From positions 1 through 42,923 of the forward strand of contig CALXMH010000011.1 of assembly GCA_944389425.1 (NCBI GenBank): a stretch of DNA of 42,923 bases. The letters run 5' to 3'. The notes beneath the pieces are model-generated. The model was not told the DNA's origin, ran no database searches, and saw nothing but the letters and a program-made list of their open reading frames with translations. Origin of the DNA: an uncultured Clostridia bacterium. GTDB lineage: Bacteria > Bacillota > Clostridia > TANB77 > CAG-508. Every line of letters starts with the position of its first letter. Position 1 is the stretch's first letter. The position numbers and the translations under genes were made by a program. This document shows, piece by piece, positions 8,234 through 16,179 of the stretch.

Positions 8234-9772
8234 TTAATTTTCGGATATATATTTATTACGAATTTGGTAGGATCTGAGTTCTTTTTGATTGCTTTTTCTG
8301 TTTTTAGGTATGTAACTCCGTGTAATTAATAGTTTTAGTAAGTTATTTTTTTCTTCTGCTGTTTGCAGCAAATTATATATGTCTATTATGTTTTTTATTT
8401 TTGGTATGTGTTCTTCATTTTGCTTGTATTGTGTTTTTGCTTGTTCTAATTTATTAATTGAATTGTTAATATTATCTAATTTTTTTAATATTATTTCTTT
8501 TCTTTGTTTAAACATTTCTTTTGTATAGGTTCCATCTTCTAAGAAATTAAATATGTTATGAAGTTTATCGTTTTCGTTTTTAGCTTCTTGTTTTAATGTG
8601 TAAATAGTTTCTTCTATTGATTTTATTTTGTTATATTTTATTTTTTCTAAATACTCTTTGCAATTAAATTCATATCCTGACAGCCATATTTTTAAGCCCT
8701 CTAATATTTTTTCTTCTACATAGCAAAATTTCGAGCCTATATTATTACAGTTAGGATTATCGCAATATAATGTTGGTTCTTTGCTAAATTTTGTATATGC
8801 CCTTCTTTTCATTTTTCTACCACATTTGCCACATATAATTAATCCAGATAATGGATTCTTAACTATATTGTTATGTTTTACTGGTACTGAGTTTAAACTT
8901 CTTTTAGCCAATACAATTTTCCATGTTTTTTCGTCTATAATCGGCTTGTGTAATCCATCTACCAATATATAATTTTTATTTCTTGGTCTTGATGAAATTA
9001 ATTTATCGTTTTTATATATTTTTACTACTTTTCTACAATTCCACCTTATTTTTCCAACATAAACCGGATTTTCTAATACTCCCCTTACTGCTGAGATTGT
9101 CCATTTTGCATTTTTTCTGGTTCGCAATCCCATTTCATTTAATTTTCTACAAACTTCTCCTATGGATAAGTCTTGATATGCATATAAATCATACATTATT
9201 CTTACTGTGTTTGCTTCTGAATTTTTTCTTAATGTGTATCCCTTATCACCTTTTATTTTTACTCTATCATATCCAAAAGGTGCTATACTTCCAACATATT
9301 TGCCTTCTTTTACAGATAGTAATCTTCCTCTTTGTAATCTTCTATTAATAACTTTATATTCTCTTCTTGACATGAATAATCCAAATTCAAAATATTCTTC
9401 ATCGAATTCATTATTGGGATTATATGTTTTCATTGGAGTTATTATTTGTGTGTTTGAAATTCTAAAAGTTTTTGCGACTATTCCTTGATCTATTGTTTCA
9501 CCACGTGCTAATCTTTCTACTTCAACCACAAGTACACCTTTCCATTTTCCTTGTTTTACATCTGATAATAATTTTTGCATTTCTGGTCTTGCTTCAATGG
9601 TTTCTCCACTTACTATTTCTTTATATATTTTCCCTATTTTTAATCCTTTTTTATTTGCAAGTTCTAATAATATATGTTCATGTCTAGCAAGAGTTTCTCC
9701 TTCTCCTTTGGATTCCGCTTCCACATCTGCTCTTGATTTTCTTAAATATATTGCATAATTTCCGTATAGCAT
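8234..9772 (-). CDS. Large serine recombinase of the cotJC element
   Basis: The 512-residue site-specific DNA integrase/excisionase has a resolvase catalytic domain (residues 1-150) with the nucleophile serine in YLRKSR (Ser13) and the VEVERLARG motif. A recombinase domain follows (about 160-270: GRLLSVKEGKYVGSIAPFGY, then ENPVYVGKIRWN). Next come a zinc ribbon (CGKCGRK...CDNPNCNN, about 310-350) and a coiled coil (about 380-460). This is the domain order of phage and skin-element recombinases such as SpoIVCA. Its location between the two cotJC halves makes it the likely enzyme for excision. No upstream promoter type (sigma-A or sporulation) is obvious. Confidence 0.95.
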   Translation of the reverse strand: MLYGNYAIYLRKSRADVEAESKGEGETLARHEHILLELANKKGLKIGKIYKEIVSGETIEARPEMQKLLSDVKQGKWKGVLVVEVERLARGETIDQGIVAKTFRISNTQIITPMKTYNPNNEFDEEYFEFGLFMSRREYKVINRRLQRGRLLSVKEGKYVGSIAPFGYDRVKIKGDKGYTLRKNSEANTVRIMYDLYAYQDLSIGEVCRKLNEMGLRTRKNAKWTISAVRGVLENPVYVGKIRWNCRKVVKIYKNDKLISSRPRNKNYILVDGLHKPIIDEKTWKIVLAKRSLNSVPVKHNNIVKNPLSGLIICGKCGRKMKRRAYTKFSKEPTLYCDNPNCNNIGSKFCYVEEKILEGLKIWLSGYEFNCKEYLEKIKYNKIKSIEETIYTLKQEAKNENDKLHNIFNFLEDGTYTKEMFKQRKEIILKKLDNINNSINKLEQAKTQYKQNEEHIPKIKNIIDIYNLLQTAEEKNNLLKLLITRSYIPKNRKSNQKELRSYQIRNKYISEN

Positions 9773-9807
9773 TATTTTTAGAATTTATGTTTTTCAATAT
9801 TTCACCT

Positions 9808-9963
9808 TTATTCTATAAAATCATTTTCAGAATCTTCTGAAATTTTTTTAATAGCAAAACTTAGTAGCATTTCTATTATTTCTTGGTTATTCTCTTTTTC
9901 TACAATATCTCTATTTTCAATTCTAATTATTGTAGAATCAATTTTGTATTCTTCTATTACCAT
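9808..9963 (-). CDS. Small 51-residue protein upstream of the serine recombinase
   Basis: The ORF MVIEEYKIDSTIIRIENRDI... is acidic, has no membrane segment and ends 35 bases before the recombinase start. GAGGGAAAAGGT precedes the ATG. I do not recognise the family. Small proteins encoded beside large serine recombinases are sometimes directionality factors (SprB of SPbeta is one), so this is a candidate for that role, purely from position and size. It may instead be an unrelated small ORF. Confidence 0.5.
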   Translation of the reverse strand: MVIEEYKIDSTIIRIENRDIVEKENNQEIIEMLLSFAIKKISEDSENDFIE

Positions 9964-10002
9964 ACCTTTTCCCTCTTTTTATATGTATGCCATATATACA
10001 AT

Positions 10003-10036
10003 AAAAGAACATTAAGTAATTACCTAATGTTCTTTT
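10003..10036 (-). terminator. Terminator of the BclA-like gene
   Basis: AAAAGAACATTA at 10003-10014 pairs with TAATGTTCTTTT at 10025-10036, directly after the stop codon at 10040. Confidence 0.8.
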
Positions 10037-10039
10037 GCT

Positions 10040-10564
10040 TTATCCTATTTTTTCTATATCTATTCTTGCATTCTCATACATTATATATTCTATTGATACT
10101 CCGTTTAATTTTAAAATATCTCCTGCCTGTAATCTGAGTATTACTGTACTTGTTAATGTTGCTCTATTACTTGTACTGTTTCTTATTACAGGTGATTGAT
10201 TAAAAGTATCGGTCAAAGCTTGATTGTTTACTACCAGTACTGCATTAAAATTAAATGTTCCTGTTACATCTTGTACTCCATATAGTTGGTAAGAAATTTG
10301 ATATATTCCATCTTCATTTATATTTATTTCATCACTACCTGGCTGGTGGCTAATTGCTGTTCCTTCTACTATTTCATTTTGGCTAAACCTAATACTTGTT
10401 GTTCCAAGTGTAGTATTGTCACCTGGTCTTGCCAGTGCTACTAAAATGTTTGGCATTTGTTCATTGTTTCCGCTGTTGCTAATAACAATTATAACTACTA
10501 ATATAACAACAAATGCAATAACTACACATGCAGCTTTTATTAGATTATTATATTTACAACACAT
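10040..10564 (-). CDS. Membrane-anchored BclA/C1q-like jelly-roll protein
   Basis: The 174-residue protein has a short N-terminus (MCCKYNNLIKAAC) and one strong membrane segment (VVIAFVVILVVIIVIS). An external domain follows with the pattern of BclA C-terminal/C1q-TNF-like jelly rolls: TTSIRFSQNEIVEGTAIS, INEDGIYQISYQLYGVQDV, NFNAVLVVNNQ, LTSTVILRLQAGDILKL. Such domains occur on exosporium filaments and other spore-surface proteins of Bacillus and Clostridium. There is no collagen-like region. A clear AAGGGGGG ribosome site precedes the ATG. It lies just inside the element, 80 bases after the truncated cotJC half, so it may be co-transcribed with cotJA and cotJB before excision. Confidence 0.7.
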   Translation of the reverse strand: MCCKYNNLIKAACVVIAFVVILVVIIVISNSGNNEQMPNILVALARPGDNTTLGTTSIRFSQNEIVEGTAISHQPGSDEININEDGIYQISYQLYGVQDVTGTFNFNAVLVVNNQALTDTFNQSPVIRNSTSNRATLTSTVILRLQAGDILKLNGVSIEYIMYENARIDIEKIG

Positions 10565-10643
10565 AATAATTTTCCCCCCTTATTATATGTTATGAATATA
10601 CAATAAGTATGCTACTTCATTTTTAGCGACATCTTATTTGTTA

Positions 10644-10841
10644 TTATTCTTCTGTACCAATATCGTTTAAGATTGCTTTTGCTTTTTCGTCTGGCATTCC
10701 AAATCTTTGAGATAAATATCTAAGTGATGCTGCAAGCTCGCCATCTGGTCCACCATATTGAGATATAATAAATTTTGCAAGCATTGGATTTTTACATTTT
10801 ATATTTATTGGATATTCTAATGCTTTTTGATAAGTCCACAT
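10644..10841 (-). CDS. cotJC: Spore coat protein CotJC, N-terminal half of an interrupted gene
   Basis: The frame MWTYQKALEYPINIKCKN...SQYGGPDGELAASLRYLSQRF...DIGTEE is the standard CotJC N-terminus and stops with TAA two bases into the element. The start ATG overlaps the cotJB stop (TAATG), the normal coupling in cotJ operons. A longer open frame upstream lies inside cotJB and is not used. Alone the 65 residues lack most metal ligands of the manganese-catalase fold. The rest of the gene is at 4282-4707. Confidence 0.92.
   Translation of the reverse strand: MWTYQKALEYPINIKCKNPMLAKFIISQYGGPDGELAASLRYLSQRFGMPDEKAKAILNDIGTEE
10646..10660. repeat. Attachment site, right end of skin-like element
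   Basis: The plus strand reads ATTCTTCTGTACCAA, the partner of 4704-4718. In the cotJC frame it encodes IGTEE; the partner continues with ELAHLEM. Confidence 0.7.
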
Positions 10842-11131
10842 TAATAATTCCCCCTTTCCCAAGGCCATGGTTCTTCTAACCATCTCCATTTATTACATGG
10901 GTAATAAATAGTTAATGGACCATACATTTTTTGATATTTATCTTTTAAATCTCTTAATCTTTTTGTATATTCTCTATGCAAACAAAGTGCTCTTTGATCT
11001 TCTGGTTGTGTATCTAAATATAATCCTAATTCAATTATTGCAAAATTTAATTCTCTTATTTGCATCATCATGTTTTCTCTTACTTCATCTCTTTTATTTT
11101 CGCATACATGACATTCTTCGTTACAGTTCAT
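10841..11131 (-). CDS. cotJB: Spore coat protein CotJB
   Basis: The 96-residue CotJB is encoded between cotJA and cotJC and, as known from Bacillus, belongs to a coat protein set made in the mother cell under sigma-E. Recognisable segments are MMQIRELNFAIIELGLYLDT, REYTKRLRDLKDKYQKMYGPL and the C-terminal KWRWLEEPWPWERG. The N-terminus is Cys-rich (CNEECHVCENK). It overlaps cotJA and cotJC by one base at each end, so the three are one translation unit. Confidence 0.93.
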   Translation of the reverse strand: MNCNEECHVCENKRDEVRENMMMQIRELNFAIIELGLYLDTQPEDQRALCLHREYTKRLRDLKDKYQKMYGPLTIYYPCNKWRWLEEPWPWERGNY

Positions 11132-11475
11132 TATCTATTACACCCCTTTCCTATTTTATTTGTCTCTTCTATATATTTTATTTCTTCCATAGATTGACCT
11201 GGGCAATAAGGACTTACTAATTCTGGAAATATTGTGCCCATTTTTAGTCCAACTTCTGGCAAAAATGTTTTATTCATTCTTTGCCAAGGCACATAACTTT
11301 GTGCAAGCATTGGGTTTGATGGAAATAAATTTTCTTCTTCATCAAATCCACACATACAGTCATTATCATAATCATTATATTCACATGACATATTTGAACA
11401 TTTGCTTTCATATTTGTCATCGCAAATATCATTATTATTTAACCATTGATAATGACATTTACAACTTCTATACAT
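11131..11475 (-). CDS. cotJA: Spore coat-associated protein CotJA
   Basis: The C-terminal half PMLAQSYVPWQRMNKTFLP, then LKMGTIFPELVSPYCPGQS, is the conserved CotJA core. The N-terminal half is a longer Cys/Asp/Asn-rich stretch (CKCHYQWLNNNDICDDKYES), making the protein 114 residues rather than about 80. It starts with ATG after GGGGGAA. As first gene of the cotJ operon it should be driven by a sporulation promoter in 11476-11600; I could not pick convincing sigma-E boxes by eye. Confidence 0.9.
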   Translation of the reverse strand: MYRSCKCHYQWLNNNDICDDKYESKCSNMSCEYNDYDNDCMCGFDEEENLFPSNPMLAQSYVPWQRMNKTFLPEVGLKMGTIFPELVSPYCPGQSMEEIKYIEETNKIGKGCNR

Positions 11476-11625
11476 TAATTATTCCCCCTTTTTTTAGGTT
11501 ATACTTTATTATATTTCCGTACATGACAAAATGTGCTTTTTTTTGATTTTTTTATAAAATTTATGCATAATTTTTCATAAATTATCAATAATAGGGTTAA
11601 ATAGATTTTTAAAGGAGGGAAAATT

Positions 11626-12180
11626 TTGAAAGCAACAGGTGTAGTTAGAAGAATTGATGATTTAGGTAGAATTGTTATTCCAAAAGAAATTAGGAAAACA
11701 TTAAGAATAAAAGAAGGCGATCCATTAGAAATCTTTACAGATAAAAATGGTGAAGTTATATTAAAAAAATATTCTCCAATTGGAGAATTATCTGAATTTG
11801 CAATAGGATATGCAGAAACACTTGCAAAAACAACTGGTCATATTGCTTGTATAACAGATAAAGATAGTGTTATTGCAATATCTGGTGCTCCAAAAAAAGA
11901 ATTTTTTGGTCAGAATTTAAGTCCAGAGCTTGAAGAAGTTATGGATAATAAAGAAATTTATAAAAGTTCTGAAAATAATGAAATTTCTTTACCTATAACT
12001 CAAAATGATAATAGAGAAAGAAAATTCAATTCACAAGTAGTATATCCAATTGTTTCACAAGGTGATACAATTGGTAGCATAATATTATTATCAAAAGATG
12101 CTACTACAAAAATGGGAGATGTTGAACTTAAAGTCATTCAGTCTGCCGCCGGTTTCCTAGGTAGTCAAATGGATATATAA
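11626..12180 (+). CDS. spoVT: Stage V sporulation protein T, AbrB/GAF transcription factor
   Basis: The 184-residue regulator has an N-terminal AbrB swapped-hairpin DNA-binding domain (MKATGVVRRIDDLGRIVIPK, EIRKTLRIKEGDPLEIF) and a C-terminal GAF-like domain (from about residue 55; TLAKTTGHIACITDKDSV). In Bacillus SpoVT acts in the forespore and tunes sigma-G genes. The start is TTG after AAAGGAGGG at 6 bases. It is one of few plus-strand genes here and is divergent from the cotJ operon, with about 150 bases of shared regulatory DNA between them. It has no in-frame CGG. Confidence 0.95.
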   Translation: MKATGVVRRIDDLGRIVIPKEIRKTLRIKEGDPLEIFTDKNGEVILKKYSPIGELSEFAIGYAETLAKTTGHIACITDKDSVIAISGAPKKEFFGQNLSPELEEVMDNKEIYKSSENNEISLPITQNDNRERKFNSQVVYPIVSQGDTIGSIILLSKDATTKMGDVELKVIQSAAGFLGSQMDI

Positions 12181-12182
12181 AT

Positions 12183-12226
12183 AAAAAAGACTAAATCTAA
12201 AATGTTAATCAGATTTAGTCTTTTTT
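12183..12226. terminator. Bidirectional terminator between spoVT and the ABC permease
   Basis: AAAAAAGACTAAATCT at 12183-12198 pairs with AGATTTAGTCTTTTTT at 12211-12226. It has T runs on both strands and serves the converging genes. Confidence 0.9.
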
Positions 12227-12228
12227 AT

Positions 12229-13881
12229 TTAATTTATTTTCTCAAATAATTTTAATTGATTTTTATCTATATATTTTCTTATTAAATAAATTCCTGCTAA
12301 AAGAATAATTGCAAATAATATTGCAGTTATTATATAAGATATTTTTGCCATTATAAAACCTATTGGTATTAATAAAATTATAATTGCAATACTTAGTGCA
12401 AATTCAAATATCATATTAAAGTTTTGTTTTACTACTGCATATTCTGTATCCCATTTTAGCTTTGGCCTCTTTAAATCTACTATTATCATCAAATATGAAT
12501 AAAGTATGCTAAATAAAATTGATATTATTGCACTTATAATTGCAAATAATATTGTTACTTTAAAAAGTACTATGGCAATTGTAATTATTATAGCTATTGT
12601 AAGCATATTCATAATAACTGCTGGAACTATTTTGTATGTGCATTGTTTTGAAAGTGATAAAGGAATATATTTCATAAATACTGCATTCTCTCCATCTCGT
12701 GAAATTGCAGTAACTGAAATAAAATTCATTACATATAAAAATACATTTATCCCTGTTATAATTAGCATTCCCACAGTATTGCTAATTTCTATATCTTTTG
12801 TTCCAAGCTGATTTAGTTGTTCTGTTCCTCCCATACTAGCAATTACAGATATTATCATTATTATTGGTATAAGTGCAGAAGGAAGTATACATTGTGTAAA
12901 AAATATTGGGTTTTTAAATAATATAATTAGTTCTTTTTTTACATATGAAAATCCTATTTTTTGCCTTTTATAATTTAACCCCGATTTATTTTTTACTTTT
13001 TTCTTTTTACCACTATATCCTGCTCCTATTGCTCCTTTAAGGTAAAGTTTTTGTGCCAAAAATATGAATACTATATATGCAATTAGAGTTATTCCTATCA
13101 ATTTTAATAAAGATAATAATCCATTTATATTATTATAATTTGTTATTGCATTTATACTGTCTCCTAATGTAATAAAATAATCGTCTATTTGCTCTACTAA
13201 TCCATTTACTTGTGTTATCATTTGAATCATTTGTTCATTAGTTGTTTCATTTTGTCCTGTTAGATTCATTTGCATAAATATTACCGCAAGTATTAATATA
13301 ATTGTTGCAATAACTTGAAATTTATCTTTGTTTTTTGTAAGTCTAGAAAAGCACATTGCAATCATTACTATTATGCAAGCAATTATTGCTGGTAATATTG
13401 GAAATATAAGTAACACAAGTAATGCATATAAGTAATAGAGAATAGTTGCACCTGTTAATACTCCGTATATAACAAATGGTGCTAACATGAATATAAATAC
13501 TGTTACATATTCTGTAATAATTAAAGTATTAAATTTTGCAATAACTATTTCATATGGTTTTAGCGGAAATGGCAATATATATTCTATATCTTTTGCAAAA
13601 TAGAATAAATTTATAGATGTAATAAGTGTTTGTATTATTAGCAAAATAGCCACACTTAAAAGTGCTAGTCCTAAAAATAATGCTGGTTGTCCTACTTGAT
13701 TTAGTGCATCTATCATTCCAAAGCTTATAAATCCAAATATAGCCATTAAATATATACATAAAATAATTATTCCAACTATCTTTAATATTTTACCAGATAG
13801 GGTTTGTTTTTTAGAGGTTTCTTGATATCTTGAAAAAGATGTTTTAAGGAAAACTTTTGTTAATTTTAATATTTTATTCAT
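12229..13881 (-). CDS. ABC exporter permease
   Basis: The 550-residue, very hydrophobic protein has about a dozen predicted membrane segments, arranged in two sets separated by a charged central loop (SGKKKKVKNKSGLNYKRQK). It resembles large ABC-2-type exporter permeases of Firmicutes whose substrate is unknown. Its start overlaps the end of the ATPase gene by 8 bases, so it is the membrane partner of that ATPase. The CGG trinucleotides inside are out of frame. Confidence 0.8.
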   Translation of the reverse strand: MNKILKLTKVFLKTSFSRYQETSKKQTLSGKILKIVGIIILCIYLMAIFGFISFGMIDALNQVGQPALFLGLALLSVAILLIIQTLITSINLFYFAKDIEYILPFPLKPYEIVIAKFNTLIITEYVTVFIFMLAPFVIYGVLTGATILYYLYALLVLLIFPILPAIIACIIVMIAMCFSRLTKNKDKFQVIATIILILAVIFMQMNLTGQNETTNEQMIQMITQVNGLVEQIDDYFITLGDSINAITNYNNINGLLSLLKLIGITLIAYIVFIFLAQKLYLKGAIGAGYSGKKKKVKNKSGLNYKRQKIGFSYVKKELIILFKNPIFFTQCILPSALIPIIMIISVIASMGGTEQLNQLGTKDIEISNTVGMLIITGINVFLYVMNFISVTAISRDGENAVFMKYIPLSLSKQCTYKIVPAVIMNMLTIAIIITIAIVLFKVTILFAIISAIISILFSILYSYLMIIVDLKRPKLKWDTEYAVVKQNFNMIFEFALSIAIIILLIPIGFIMAKISYIITAILFAIILLAGIYLIRKYIDKNQLKLFEKIN

Positions 13882-14599
13882 TTTCTGTTATCTCTAAGAA
13901 TAATTGTTCTAGTGAACCATCTTCTGCAAATTTATCTCTTAACTCTTTTACAGTTCCAACAAAAATAAGTTTTCCTTTATTTATTATACCAACTCTATCA
14001 CATATTTTTTCTGCAACCTCTAATATATGTGTAGAAAAGAACACACTATTTCCTTCATTTGCATGTTTTCTCATTAATTCTTTAAGTTTAAAAGATGCTT
14101 TTGGATCTAGTCCTGTCATTGGTTCATCTAAAATCCAATTTTTAGGGTTATGCATTAAAACACTTACAACTAAAATTTTTTGTCTCATACCATGAGAATA
14201 ACTTTGCATTGTTTCATCTAAGTTATCATATATTTCAAACTCTTTCGTTAAATATTCTATTTTTTCTTTTCTCTCTTCTTCTGGAATTTCATAAATGTCT
14301 GCTATAAAATTTAAAAATTCTATGCCTTTTAGTTTTAAAAACATATCTGGGCTATCTGGAACATACCCAAATTGTTTTTTTGCCTGTATTGGTTCTGTTT
14401 TAATGTTTTTCCCATCTATTAAAATTTCTCCGTCATCGGCATTTAGAATACCTGTCATCATTTTAATAGTGGTAGTTTTCCCTGCTCCATTTGGTCCCAA
14501 AAAACCAAAAATTTCACCATTTTTTATTTCTAAATTTAATGTATCAATAGTTTTTTTGCCTTTTACATATGATTTGTTAACATTATTTATTACAATCAT
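13874..14599 (-). CDS. ABC transporter ATP-binding protein
   Basis: The 241-residue ATPase has Walker A GPNGAGKTTTIKMM (about residue 35), signature YSHGMRQKILV in place of LSGGQ, Walker B WILDEPMTGLD and the H-loop STHILE. This is the DrrA/CcmA-like subfamily that pairs with ABC-2 permeases for export. It begins MIVINNVNKSYVKGKK and is upstream of and overlaps the permease gene, so both form one exporter. Substrate unknown. Confidence 0.92.
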   Translation of the reverse strand: MIVINNVNKSYVKGKKTIDTLNLEIKNGEIFGFLGPNGAGKTTTIKMMTGILNADDGEILIDGKNIKTEPIQAKKQFGYVPDSPDMFLKLKGIEFLNFIADIYEIPEEERKEKIEYLTKEFEIYDNLDETMQSYSHGMRQKILVVSVLMHNPKNWILDEPMTGLDPKASFKLKELMRKHANEGNSVFFSTHILEVAEKICDRVGIINKGKLIFVGTVKELRDKFAEDGSLEQLFLEITENE

Positions 14600-14691
14600 A
14601 TTTTATCCCCTTTCTCTATATAAGATTGTAATCATTATACTGTATTTTAAATTCATTTGCAATTTTAATTTAAAATTTTAATAATAATTAA

Positions 14692-14720
14692 TTGATTTTT
14701 TAACAAATATCCATTATAAT
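14692..14720 (+). promoter_or_regulatory. Promoter of the tRNA gene
   Basis: TTGATT at 14692-14697, 17-base spacer, TATAAT at 14715-14720. The tRNA 5' end is only 9 bases after the -10 box, so transcription would start almost at the mature end. The strong boxes argue that this tRNA is expressed. Confidence 0.75.
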
Positions 14721-14729
14721 AAAATAAAT

Positions 14730-14804
<75 letters not shown>

Positions 14805-14806
14805 TT

Positions 14807-14850
14807 AAAAAGCAACTTACGGACTGAAAAAAGTTCGTAAGTTGTTTTTT
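14807..14850 (+). terminator. Terminator after the tRNA
   Basis: AAAAAGCAACTTACG pairs with CGTAAGTTGTTTTTT. It begins 3 bases after the CCA, so the tRNA is a single-gene transcript. Confidence 0.9.
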
Positions 14851-14905
14851 ATAATAAAAGTTTCCATCATTTCTGATGAGTCTATAATTATCTCTCCATT
14901 ATATA

Positions 14906-15937
14906 TTAATCAAAATTTAAATCTAAATACACATAATTATTCATATCATAATTCAGATTCTTTTCTATTAATTTATTTGCAATTTTACAGCATTTGGACA
15001 TTCTTTTTCCTTTAAATAATGGGTCTATGTATCTAACTTTTACTCCATGATGTACATAGTAGACATTTTTTGGTTCTTCTTTTGATATTTTTACTTTTTT
15101 AGCATTTTTCCAAATATTAAATAATTTACTATAATCAGAATTTTCTATAATGTTAATTACTTCACTTTCTTTTAAAGTATATAAATCTTTTTGGGAAATT
15201 TTGTTTTCATTGCTTAGTCTTTTTAAAATATCTGCTAAAAATTGCATAGAGTATCTTGTTCTATCTTCACGATATATAATAGATAACTTACTTGTAATTC
15301 TAACAAAATCTCTTGCTATTTTCTTAGTTTTAAAACCTAGCTCTAATTCATCTTCTTCATTTTTTTGAATTTCTATATCATTATATATGTCTTTAATAGT
15401 TTCAAGATTTAGCATTTTATAAGTAAATAAAGCATTAGAAAGAGAATACTCTAATCTGTCAGCAGATAATTTTGGAGTATCATTGTCCGCTATTGGGTAT
15501 AAATGGTAATTATCTACTTCGGCAATATCAATTTTATCTCTTTTTAATGATTCCATTATTTCTTTTGAATTTTTAATTATGTCTGTCGTTAAATTTTCTG
15601 TTGACTCTTGTTTCATATAATCTCCATTTAGGAAATCTATGCAATGTTTAAATACTGGCGTAGCTATATCATGAAATAAACCAGATAAAGTTTGTTTTTT
15701 ATCATGCGTAAAATGCCAAACAATTAGAGCAACTGCAATAGAATGGTCTAAACTGGAAAAGAAAAAATTGCTTTCAAATAAATCTGAATATATAGTACCG
15801 CAAGTAACACTAATATATTGTTGTGATAATAATTCTTTTGTTTCTATATACTCATTTAACCATTCTGGAAAATTAGGTTCTAAAATTTCAAAATATTCTT
15901 TTATTTCTTTATTCATGCTATTATAATATGTATTCAT
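14906..15937 (-). CDS. HD-domain phosphohydrolase-like protein
   Basis: The 343-residue cytoplasmic protein has an HD-type metal-binding core: FSSLDHSIAVALIVWHF then LSGLFHDIATPVFKH (about residues 60-100), with an SADRLEYSL segment near residue 177 that supplies the distal Asp. The C-terminal third (from about residue 280) is basic and unassigned. HD proteins hydrolyse phosphate esters of nucleotides or RNA. The substrate is not evident, and no partner gene is adjacent. Confidence 0.75.
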   Translation of the reverse strand: MNTYYNSMNKEIKEYFEILEPNFPEWLNEYIETKELLSQQYISVTCGTIYSDLFESNFFFSSLDHSIAVALIVWHFTHDKKQTLSGLFHDIATPVFKHCIDFLNGDYMKQESTENLTTDIIKNSKEIMESLKRDKIDIAEVDNYHLYPIADNDTPKLSADRLEYSLSNALFTYKMLNLETIKDIYNDIEIQKNEEDELELGFKTKKIARDFVRITSKLSIIYREDRTRYSMQFLADILKRLSNENKISQKDLYTLKESEVINIIENSDYSKLFNIWKNAKKVKISKEEPKNVYYVHHGVKVRYIDPLFKGKRMSKCCKIANKLIEKNLNYDMNNYVYLDLNFD

Positions 15938-15972
15938 CTTTATGTTCCTTGCTCCTACAAATAAAAAACTCC

Positions 15973-16128
15973 TTATTTTTTAAATACTAAAATCGCTTTT
16001 GCTGTACCTGTAATTGACATAGTAATTAACTCATAACCATCTTGTAACATTTCATTTGCTTTTTCTTCTACTTTTTGTGCCATATCATCTGCTTTTGGTG
16101 AATATTCTATAACAACTGTTTTATACAT
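15973..16128 (-). CDS. Small 51-residue hypothetical protein (DUF4177-like)
   Basis: MYKTVVIEYSPKADDMAQKV... ends GTAKAILVFKK. The pattern of an initial beta strand, an amphipathic helix, then GYELITMSI and a final strand resembles small DUF4177-type proteins. The ATG follows GGGAGGTGT. It lies between the HD protein and the recoded membrane protein. Function unknown. Confidence 0.65.
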   Translation of the reverse strand: MYKTVVIEYSPKADDMAQKVEEKANEMLQDGYELITMSITGTAKAILVFKK

Positions 16129-16179
16129 TTTTACACCTCCCAACTTTTCTTATATAAATCATAAAAACATAAAACTGTA

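Larger units (their letters stand above)
4708..10649. mobile_element. Skin-like intervening element splitting cotJC, about 5.94 kb
   Basis: The element sits between the two halves of cotJC, has near-matching direct repeats at its ends, and encodes a large serine recombinase. Its other genes are a BclA-like surface protein, a 51-residue ORF, an M29 aminopeptidase, an AAA ATPase and an RloB-like protein. No phage structural, replication or lysis genes are present. The layout matches the skin element of sigK and other intervening elements that are excised in the mother cell during sporulation. That this one is excised during sporulation is inference. The alternative is a simple disruptive insertion, but the exact in-frame joinability argues against it. 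Confidence 0.82.
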
